Below are positions 41,301 to 45,260 of a DNA stretch of 64,000 nt, piece by piece. The notes below the pieces were generated by a model that was given only the letters and a program-made list of their open reading frames with translations, searched no databases and had not been told where the DNA came from. The stretch is from Ephydatia muelleri (taxonomy: Eukaryota > Porifera > Demospongiae > Spongillida > Spongillidae). Every line of letters starts with the position of its first letter. Positions within the stretch are counted from its first letter, which is position 1. The position numbers and the translations under genes were made by a program. The DNA is taken from NCBI GenBank assembly GCA_013339895.1, contig JABACO010000001.1:15273486-15337485 (forward strand), written 5' to 3'.

Positions 41301-41934
41301 TTTGTAATTTCACACAAGGTGTTATCTCAAAGCCAGTGATTAGTATACCATAACTCGATTTATTGAAGGTGCATGATCCGTAAACTCACTGCAATCAATG
41401 AAAACACTTCATTTAGTGACATTGGTGCAATTAGGGTAGCCATAACTAATCCAATATGATGGAATACATTGTTTGTTTGAGCATCTGACTTGGTTTAAAG
41501 TGCAATCTAACGCTGGAATGATAGACTGTCCACTATGTCTAAAAGTTCAAAATGAACGGTGTATTACTCATTACTCATGATACAGTTGGAAAACTACTGT
41601 ATGTATGTATTGGCTCTGGGGATTAGTAAATTAGCAGTAAATAATCCCATTAGTGCCATAAGTGTCAGAAGAGGATAATAATAGTATCTGGGATATGCCT
41701 ACCCAAAACTAACTGTAGTGATAGTTCGTACGAGCATGACAATAAACTATGACTTTATATTGAATGGATTGACAAATTGGAACTGTATTCAGTGAGTGGA
41801 TGGCCTAAAGGAGATGGATAACTCACTGCAATTAATTTCATCACTTCCATCATTGCACTGAGGGTATCCATCACATTGCCTCGTAGCAGGGATGTATTGT
41901 CCATTCGAACATCTGAACTGATTTAATGTAGCAT
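1..41934 (-). CDS. Giant tandem LDLa-exon array (partial gene, 67 complete exons)
   Basis: Multi-exon minus-strand gene built almost only of LDL-receptor class A modules. Each exon is 108, 114 or 117 bp, preceded by AG and followed by GTGAGT or GTAAGT, and ends in TGC A, so all introns are phase 1 and exons can be added or lost without a frame change. Six exon types (A-F) recur in a unit of about 2.43 kb (663 coding bp, about 221 residues). B and E show the full six-cysteine pattern with a DGSDE calcium motif; A and D lack Cys1 and Cys3; C and F lack the acidic cluster. LDLa modules are extracellular ligand-binding folds, so a secreted or membrane-anchored protein of well over 2,000 residues is inferred. 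No signal peptide, transmembrane segment or stop exon is visible, so both ends are missing. Splicing is predicted, not shown. A decayed array without expression remains possible. Confidence 0.82.
446..2424 (-). CDS. LDLa six-exon unit 1
   Basis: Exons: A 446-553, B 784-891, C 1072-1185, D 1604-1711, E 1954-2061, F 2308-2424. All have the standard length and phase 1 borders. D carries Tyr instead of the usual Phe before Cys2. The intron next to F has the longer 'tgtacgatcag' form shared with units 2 and 3. No stop codon was seen in the exon frames. Confidence 0.82.
2883..4854 (-). CDS. LDLa six-exon unit 2
   Basis: Exons: A 2883-2990, B 3221-3328, C 3509-3622, D 4041-4148, E 4384-4491, F 4738-4854. 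Exon C has a GTACGT donor in place of the GTAAGT of its sister copies. Exons and introns are nearly identical to unit 1, which points to recent duplication or homogenisation. Confidence 0.82.
5310..7277 (-). CDS. LDLa six-exon unit 3
   Basis: Exons: A 5310-5417, B 5648-5755, C 5934-6047, D 6464-6571, E 6807-6914, F 7161-7277. All lengths are standard. F replaces the usual His/Ser side of the CIPS segment by a Leu-type codon change in one overlapping frame only; its cysteine pattern is intact. This is the last unit with the longer intron form beside F. Confidence 0.8.
7722..14924 (-). CDS. LDLa six-exon unit 4, split by an LTR retrotransposon
   Basis: Exons: A 7722-7829, B 8056-8163, C 8344-8457, D 8865-8972, then the retrotransposon at 9062-14320 in the D-E intron, then E 14471-14578 and F 14808-14924. 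Exon D starts with an N-E-T sequon in place of N-G-T. Exon F here already has the short intron form that marks units 4-10. The insertion is antisense to the array gene and leaves every exon whole. Confidence 0.8.
9062..9259 (+). repeat. 5' LTR
   Basis: Begins TG and ends CA; matches 14117-14320 apart from a few substitutions and small indels. Holds a TATA-like stretch at 9175-9182 and heat-shock-element-like motifs just upstream (9131-9138 and 9150-9162), plus CACGTG palindromes. It presumably drives transcription of the element. Confidence 0.95.
9150..9162 (+). promoter_or_regulatory. Heat-shock-element-like motif in LTR
   Basis: TTCTAGAACATTC is three alternating 5-bp units of the nTTCnnGAAn type, the consensus bound by HSF trimers. 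It lies about 13 bp upstream of the TATA-like stretch and recurs in the 3' LTR at 14211-14223. Function is inferred. Confidence 0.5.
9269..9288 (+). promoter_or_regulatory. Primer binding site, tRNA-Ser type
   Basis: Nine bases after the 5' LTR, the 20-mer TGGCGTAGTCGGCAGGATTC is the complement of the 3' end (with CCA) of the eukaryotic tRNA-Ser(AGA) type, as I recall that tRNA. It would prime minus-strand cDNA synthesis. Confidence 0.75.
9346..9855 (+). pseudogene. gag: gag, N-terminal part (frameshifted)
   Basis: Open frame of 169 codons from an ATG 87 bp past the 5' LTR. It resembles the capsid part of Ty3/gypsy Gag: a short helical, Gln/Glu-rich start, a '[12 protein letters not shown]' segment near residues 48-60, and a 'GES..ELAART' stretch near residues 143-152. 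The frame breaks near 9800; homologous coding sequence continues in another frame that is read from 9852. The break is probably a small deletion. Confidence 0.8.
9852..10715 (+). pseudogene. gag C-terminal part with zinc knuckles and aspartic protease
   Basis: Open frame of 287 codons continuing Gag in a second frame. Two CX2CX4HX4C zinc knuckles lie at residues 92-105 and 112-125 (nucleocapsid). The protease active site DTGA is at residues 171-174, with a 'LLGRD' motif downstream. The frame ends at a TGA just before a G-rich minisatellite which separates it from RT. The zinc knuckles bind the genomic RNA and the protease would cut the polyprotein. Confidence 0.85.
10716..11230 (+). repeat. 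54-bp G-rich minisatellite and poly-G run inside the retrotransposon
   Basis: Tandem units with a period near 54 bp (compare 10943 and 10997), each with 'gtgtccagaggggg' and 'aatgtcctagg' parts, end in a run of 23 G at 11122-11144. It lies where the protease-RT linker should be, so it interrupts pol. No coding role is seen. Confidence 0.85.
11269..13590 (+). pseudogene. pol: pol: reverse transcriptase, RNase H, integrase
   Basis: Open frame of 773 codons; the true start is probably upstream, lost behind the minisatellite. RT active site YIDD is at residues 197-200, with the first catalytic Asp in '[10 protein letters not shown]' (residue 137). RNase H has Asp 345, Glu 387 and Asp 412. The integrase zinc motif uses His 574, His 577, Cys 607 and Cys 610; the DD(35)E triad is Asp 638, Asp 692 and Glu 728. 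The order RT-RH-IN is that of Ty3/gypsy. The frame stops at a TGA at 13588-13590, after which homology continues in the same frame, so this is a nonsense mutation. Confidence 0.92.
13591..14088 (+). pseudogene. Integrase C-terminal domain after a nonsense codon
   Basis: Same frame as the upstream pol. It holds a basic, SH3-like segment ('[11 protein letters not shown]', '[14 protein letters not shown]') typical of gypsy integrase C-termini, then a Pro/Gln/Ser-rich tail with many charged residues. It ends 28 bp before the 3' LTR. Confidence 0.75.
14106..14116 (+). promoter_or_regulatory. Polypurine tract
   Basis: AAAAGGGGAGG directly before the 3' LTR; the expected primer for plus-strand cDNA synthesis. 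Confidence 0.85.
14117..14320 (+). repeat. 3' LTR
   Basis: TG...CA repeat of 204 bp matching the 5' LTR, including the TATA-like and heat-shock-like motifs. The pair differs by few substitutions and small indels, so the insertion is fairly young. Confidence 0.95.
15378..17340 (-). CDS. LDLa six-exon unit 5
   Basis: Exons: A 15378-15485, B 15716-15823, C 16005-16118, D 16542-16649, E 16885-16992, F 17224-17340. All standard lengths. C reads SEGQC rather than SDGRC around Cys3. The unit is very close to units 6, 8 and 9 in its introns, forming a recent subgroup. Confidence 0.82.
17786..19737 (-). CDS. LDLa six-exon unit 6
   Basis: Exons: A 17786-17893, B 18124-18231, C 18412-18525, D 18943-19050, E 19285-19392, F 19621-19737. 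All standard lengths with phase 1 borders. No defect seen in the exon frames. Confidence 0.82.
20184..28805 (-). CDS. LDLa six-exon unit 7, split by a 6.6-kb inverted-repeat element
   Basis: Exons: A 20184-20291, then the insertion 20398-27020 in the A-B intron, then B 27146-27253, C 27434-27547, D 27965-28072, E 28345-28452, F 28689-28805. Exon D starts with N-R-T. The D-E intron holds a short local duplication around 28267-28330 (two copies of the 'ataaaatgct' segment). All exon lengths are standard. Confidence 0.8.
20398..21877 (+). repeat. Left terminal inverted repeat
   Basis: Inverted copy of 26083-27020. It includes an AC microsatellite at about 20888-20962 and a local duplication of a 'cttagaaag' segment (near 21118 and 21478) not present in the right arm. 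Confidence 0.8.
21937..22261. repeat. Large near-perfect palindrome (foldback)
   Basis: Arms 21937-22080 and 22116-22261 (about 145 bp) are almost exact reverse complements around a 35-bp loop. No ORF is present. It resembles a foldback or MITE nested in the larger element. A perfect 18-bp palindrome, CTTACAAGATCTTGTAAG, follows at 22289-22306. Confidence 0.85.
22307..23230. other. Interior of the inverted-repeat element, no gene recognised
   Basis: AT-rich sequence with short open frames on both strands (longest 130 codons, minus strand, 22572-22964). None shows a domain I recognise, and they overlap each other on opposite strands. Confidence 0.5.
23262..23550. repeat. GA/TC microsatellite
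   Basis: Nearly pure purine tract of GA and GGA units ending in 'gagagggaaag' units. The Ser/Leu-rich frames on the minus strand are products of the repeat. Confidence 0.95.
23806..24033. repeat. Degenerate minisatellite of about 50-60 bp
   Basis: Four or five copies of a unit with 'gaccagtggccagggat' and 'ttaacccattg', with varying spacers. The flanks up to 24540 hold no gene I recognise. Confidence 0.75.
24545..25591 (+). pseudogene. LINE (non-LTR retrotransposon) C-terminal fragment, frameshifted
   Basis: Decayed ORF2 3' part. A segment with '[12 protein letters not shown]' precedes a zinc-knuckle-like '[16 protein letters not shown]' (in another frame near 25045-25105), then 'HPADLLL...AAFDIS' (near 25220-25300) and a terminal '[17 protein letters not shown]' block (25395-25445). 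The same motifs in the same order occur in the copies at 60.2-62.5 kb. Several frame changes show it is dead. An A/T-rich tail with AATAAA-like signals follows at 25640-25670. Confidence 0.75.
25671..26082. other. Interior spacer of the inverted-repeat element
   Basis: AT-rich, no open frame with recognisable features. 'ttatatgaaagaag' occurs twice in tandem near 25705-25735. Confidence 0.4.
26083..27020 (-). repeat. Right terminal inverted repeat
   Basis: Inverted copy of the left arm; shorter at 938 bp. It includes a TG microsatellite at about 26548-26611. Confidence 0.8.
29259..34155 (-). CDS. LDLa six-exon unit 8, split by a 2.9-kb insertion
   Basis: Exons: A 29259-29366, B 29597-29704, C 29886-29999, then foreign DNA at about 30344-33284 in the C-D intron, then D 33359-33466, E 33702-33809, F 34039-34155. 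All exon lengths are standard. Confidence 0.8.
30868..31361 (+). pseudogene. ADPEKK-repeat basic protein, first exon, frameshifted
   Basis: Starts at an ATG ([20 protein letters not shown]) and continues into about five tandem copies of an 18-residue-like unit with '[15 protein letters not shown]', all highly charged and predicted helical. At least two 1-2-bp indels (near 31030 and 31215) break the frame. A GTATGT donor at about 31362 suggests an intron. Similar Lys/Arg/Glu repeat proteins are known to me from transposon-like genes of sponges and cnidarians, some linked to Helitrons; the function is unknown. No helicase or transposase domain is seen here. Confidence 0.5.
31699..31829 (+). CDS. 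Possible second exon of the ADPEKK-repeat gene
   Basis: Lies between a TAG acceptor after a T/C-rich stretch and a GTGTGT donor-like site. The open frame reads '[20 protein letters not shown]' then '[20 protein letters not shown]'. It may instead read on without splicing. Assignment to the upstream exon is inferred from proximity and frame. Confidence 0.35.
31857..32771 (+). CDS. 304-codon frame through a 21-bp repeat with an RG-rich tail
   Basis: The frame opens with an acidic, non-repetitive stretch (residues 1-40), runs through the minisatellite as heptads of the HHLRHIQ, TTFATSS and SPHPTPP types (the type changes where indels alter the register), and ends in an Arg/Gly-rich tail ('[16 protein letters not shown]'). 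All frames across a 21-bp repeat tend to stay open, so the coding status is uncertain. The RG-rich tail would fit a nucleic-acid-binding protein. Confidence 0.3.
   Translation: MLTSQHMEHVITRDEVMEIERILEGSGDGEMAKIMAVLDPVQHHLPHIQHHLPHVQHHLRHVQHHLPHIQHHLRHIQHHLRNIQHHLRHVQHHLRHIQHHLRHIQHHLPHVQHHLRHIQHPFATSSTTYATSSTTYATSSTTFATSSTTFATSSTTFATSNTPSPHPTPPSPYLTPPSPRPAPPSPHPTPLRHVQHHLRHVQHHLRHIQHHLRHIQHHTFATSNTTFSTSNTTFPTSSTTFATSSTTIATSRTRPRWQTTGRGDRGRDGRDRGRGYVREGRGRRGRGGEGRDCNVNHYSDNIYV
31972..32612. repeat. 21-bp minisatellite
   Basis: About 30 copies of a unit like 'ccagcaccaccttcgccacat', with a few 18-20-bp variants. A period of seven codons keeps several frames open on both strands. Confidence 0.95.
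33005..33283. repeat. Foldback element (128-bp arms)
   Basis: Arms 33005-33132 and 33157-33283 are near-exact reverse complements around a 24-bp loop. No ORF. The arm sequence 'gagaaagttggtgg...ggtggtgtaaaaagcaag' recurs as a single arm at about 44538-44585. Confidence 0.9.
34609..36567 (-). CDS. LDLa six-exon unit 9, exon F frameshifted
   Basis: Exons: A 34609-34716, B 34948-35055, C 35236-35349, D 35766-35873, E 36109-36216, F 36452-36567. Exon F is 116 bp instead of 117: one G is missing from the 'gcaatcggtg' motif found in sister copies (near 36493). This shifts the frame before Cys5. Because the exon is phase-symmetric, skipping it would keep the frame. A base-calling error cannot be excluded. 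Confidence 0.75.
37014..38967 (-). CDS. LDLa six-exon unit 10
   Basis: Exons: A 37014-37121, B 37351-37458, C 37641-37754, D 38171-38278, E 38514-38621, F 38851-38967. All standard lengths. C reads SDGPC around Cys3, a variant shared with unit 7. Confidence 0.82.
39409..41176 (-). pseudogene. LDLa unit 11, degenerate
   Basis: Exons: A 39409-39517 (109 bp, extra C in 'gtcccattcc'), B 39748-39855 (intact), C 40038-40152 (115 bp, extra T in 'ggttttgaag'), D 40574-40681 (donor GTGAAC), F 41060-41176 (intact but divergent). Exon E is absent: the two flanks are joined at a 'catttac' motif which occurs on both sides of E in other units, suggesting deletion between short direct repeats. Two 1-bp indels and a lost exon in one unit contrast with the clean units 1-8. 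Confidence 0.72.
41390..41934 (-). pseudogene. Outermost LDLa remnants (F-type and A-type exons)
   Basis: An F-type exon at 41390-41506 has an in-frame TGA and Ser in place of Cys4. An A-type exon at 41827-41934 keeps an open frame and the usual lengths and borders; it has Ala at Cys1 and Tyr at Cys3 like all other A copies, though it is otherwise the most divergent. No further LDLa exon was found between here and 59.5 kb. These are probably the oldest, least homogenised copies. Confidence 0.65.
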
Positions 41935-42540
41935 CTGTTTGTAGAAAGTGTTTCTTACATTATACTATTTCATAGAACAAATGTAATGTGTTGACTATAC
42001 TGTCTATTTGCATCCTGAAGTGTGTACAGTGGTACACAAATTACCCCATTCATTTTGTTGCATCATATCTCATACCAGGAGTGAACATTTAACACGATTT
42101 TTGAAAATCTATACCCCCTGTGGTGATGCTAATTTGTGGCTAAACTTCTCATGAATATGCTAATTTTGGCTTATTGCAATAACTGTTCATAATTCAGTTA
42201 TCCACAGCACTACAGAACACTGCAAAAGTGAGAGATTTAAGAAACATGATGGGAGCATTCTCATTAAGTCAAATTTTATACATATAGTTTGTTTTGTATG
42301 TACATTACAAAAATGCTGTTTCTTTTGAGTAATCACTTTTACTTTCAAATGCTCATAGAGGGCATGATATAGTAACTATGTATTGTGAAATTATTCATGT
42401 GGTTCTATCAAGAAAGTTTTGCAGTAAAATGTGTACAGGTGTACACAAATTAGTCCTATGTAAAAGAATGATGTTTATTGCAAAATAAATTCAAATTCAA
42501 ATCACTTATATGCATCCAAAATCAACAACAATGCAACTGA
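41935..42540. other. Non-coding spacer upstream of the array
   Basis: AT-rich, no open frame with recognisable features. Contains two copies of a 'tgtacaggtgtacacaaatta'-like palindromic motif (near 42026 and 42433), which recurs near 43118-43150. It is where a promoter or 5' exon of the array gene might lie, but neither is visible. Confidence 0.4.
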
Positions 42541-42544
42541 CACT

Positions 42545-42855
42545 TCCTCTACCTATGCCTCCACAACTAGTACTCACACCTCCACTAGTACTCGCGCCTC
42601 CACTAGTACTCGTGCCTCCACTAGTACTCACACCTCCACTAGTACTTGCGCCTCCACTAGTACTCGCGCCTCCACTAGTACTCGTGCCTCCACTAGTACT
42701 CGCGCCTCCACTAGTACTTGCGCCTCCACTAGTACTCGTGCCTCCACTAGTACTCGTGCCTCCATAAGTACTTGCGCCTCCACTAGTACTTGCGCCTCCA
42801 CTAGTACTCGCGCCTCCACTAGTATTCACACCTCCACTAGTACTCGCGCCTCTAC
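42545..42855. repeat. 18-bp minisatellite encoding a GASTSG hexapeptide repeat
   Basis: About 17 copies of 'cctccactagtactcgcg'. On the minus strand it lies inside a 131-codon frame (42506-42901) that starts MRVYAERRTNGGS and reads as Gly/Ser/Thr/Ala hexapeptides; on the plus strand it reads as Pro/Leu/Val. The minus frame starts with Met and has non-repeat ends, so it may be a real small low-complexity protein, but an 18-bp period keeps frames open by itself. Confidence 0.85.
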
Positions 42856-42901
42856 TACTCGCGCTTCCGCCGTTTGTTCTGCGTTCTGCGTACACGCGCA
42901 C

Positions 42902-44465
42902 CTGCTCTCCATCAAAACCACCCGCTAAGATTTATTATTTTTTAAAAGTTTTATTTACTTTTCTAATTAGTTAAATTAACAGATAACAATCAATTTTTAT
43001 TATATGTTTAATTGACCATCTATTATTAATGTATTGTGTACTCATGTATTGATTTGGAGTTACAATTGTGATTAATTACAAAGGTAAGGTAGGTTAAGTA
43101 ATTTGTGCTCCCCTGTACACATATACCCTAATATGTGTACAGATGTACACACGGATGCAAATAGACAATACGTGCACAACAACCGACCAATTATGCACCT
43201 TAAGCTACTGTCAATTCCCTGATCAAACTTTATTCACTGAATATCCTAAGGAGCCTCAAAATGGTGGTTTTAAGGATGCAGACTCGCATTTATTAGGCTG
43301 TACTAAATTTGCACATGCAGTTAGTAGTGCCATTAGTTAAAAGTGCAGTAGCATTGCTTATAAGCCACTAGCTGCATGCATGAGTAGAAACGTAGCATAC
43401 AATTGTATACATGATGTTAATGCTATTAATGCATTGAGAATAGCAGATAGTGATGTTCTAGCCCAGGTAAGGTATCATACTGAGAATATTGCATCTTATC
43501 ATGCGTGTTAATATTTACATTTCAGTTTCAGAGCCTCAACCATAGATTCCAATTTGGATGAACCAGGTATGGGGACTTTGCAAACATACACGTATCAAAG
43601 GATAAGGATGTTAAATACGTCACAGGACTAAACTGTTTTTCCTATTATACTGAGACTGTAAACAGTAATATGCTTATTTACACAGACATGACGTAAAGTG
43701 GAAGGTAAAGTTTAATATTCATATAATTCATTATTCTAGCCCTGATGCCTCTTCATACCAACAATGCCATCGTTCTTAATTTGTCTCACAGGACAGTAGT
43801 GTAGGTTGCAACAAGTCCAACATGCAGTGTACATGTTGCTACATGCTCTATATTAAAATCAGTGGTCCTAATAGATCAAAAATGCATGTGCTTGCTTGTG
43901 CAAATAGATCTGCATGTGCAGACAGACAGGAAATATGCTCATGTGTACCCTCATTATTAGGAGTGCTGCTGTATTTGTCACATGTCAAACGGTAGTGTAT
44001 ATGCGTGCGATGTAGGATTGATTCGATGGACGCTGCATTTAGCTACATGTACATGTACTTATAATTACAGAGTATTTGTGTTATTTTGAGAAATTGCAAT
44101 ACATCGAGAGGACCTCTTTGAATTTGAGTCCAAAACAGTTTTTGATTGCGTTGGGAGATCATAATTATGTATTCTAGTATGGCATTTGCACTGTTGTTGT
44201 ACAGTATGCCGTTCGCGCAAATGGCAAGGAGCTGTCCCACCGCACCAAACGTAAAGGATCTCCTGCGCCCTTCGCCGCTAAAGATGGAGTGTTCTTTCAC
44301 AGAGCACTTCACTAGTACTTCGCAGAGCATCCGTGCAAACCAAACGCACAGCACGACACAGAGAAGTTGTGGGGTTTCGCAATATGCATGTGATCAGTTT
44401 AATTAAGAAAACAGGTCTACTCAGTAGTTGCACATGCAATGGAATCTCAGCCAGAAATTGGCTTA
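42902..44465. other. Spacer with weak coding hints only
   Basis: No gene recognised. A short plus-strand stretch at 43381-43467 is open from an ATG to a GTAAGG donor, and a pyrimidine-rich AG acceptor lies at about 43526, so a small exon is possible. A segment with 'GKELSHRTKRKGSPAPFAAK' at 44215-44280 is open on the plus strand but stops soon after. A 24-bp motif 'tgtatttgtcacatgtcaaac' recurs at 43971 and 45701. Confidence 0.35.
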
Positions 44466-44652
44466 ACTATCGATAAGGTTTTGAGCTTATTAATTAATTT
44501 TCAGTAAGTATATGTTCTTAAGTAACTACATGCAGCTATGAGAAAGTTGGTGGTATGTAGGCAATGGTGGTGTAAAAAGCAAGCAGGAAACATCTTGTTA
44601 AATAAGAGGTGGAAAATTACCCATAAACTCTGCAAAAACCTTATCGATAGTT
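44466..44652. repeat. Small inverted-repeat element (MITE-like)
   Basis: Ends 44466-44485 ('aactatcgataaggttttg') and 44632-44652 are inverted copies. The interior includes one arm of the foldback family seen at 33.0 kb. Confidence 0.5.
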
Positions 44653-45027
44653 CACCCTGGCCGAAAATAGATACCTTTTATGTTTACAACTTTGGTGATA
44701 TACTGATACTGAGATCCGTATGCCCGTGTCGGCTCGGCCTATTTGCATCCTTCATTGACGTGGTGATGATAGCGGTATCAACTAATGCGTAAAAAACCCC
44801 TCGCTGAGTTATAAGTGAGTATGCAGTGATCTCAGAGTCATGCAGGCCGGTGAGAGGAGGGGGGGAGGGTGTAAGCAAGGTCACCTACCCCGGACCTCAA
44901 GGTATAATTGGGGCCTCGCGTTCCAACATTGTGAGTAGCATGCAGTTTAAAACGTACATGTACTACGGACGTACAAAATCGATCGAGTCCATCTACTGAA
45001 ATTCATGAATCTCATACTAAACCACGG

Positions 45028-45260
45028 TATGGGATTCGTTTGCGTGAAAAGGGACCTATCGCATGTTTTTTACAAAGAAGTAATAATACAAATCTAAAAT
45101 GTCCTCTACACATTGCGTTTTACGCACTATAAGAATCGGAGTATCAGTCATGGAGTTGTAAGGCTCTGAATTTGTAATTAGCCATACATTTCAACGCAGG
45201 CGTATTGCGCGTACTGGAAATTGTATTATGTATGCGATAGGCGGAAACGATTCCATATAT
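45028..45260. mobile_element. MITE-like element, copy 1
   Basis: Imperfect inverted ends with the motif GAAAAGGGACCTA near the left end. The interior 'gtcatggagttgta' to 'agccatacatttcaa' (45147-45200) matches 59321-59372 closely. No ORF. Confidence 0.65.

Noticed and set aside
1-41934. CRISPR-like regular spacing
   Set aside because: Repeats are kilobase units with LDLa exons and introns, not short repeats with unique spacers.
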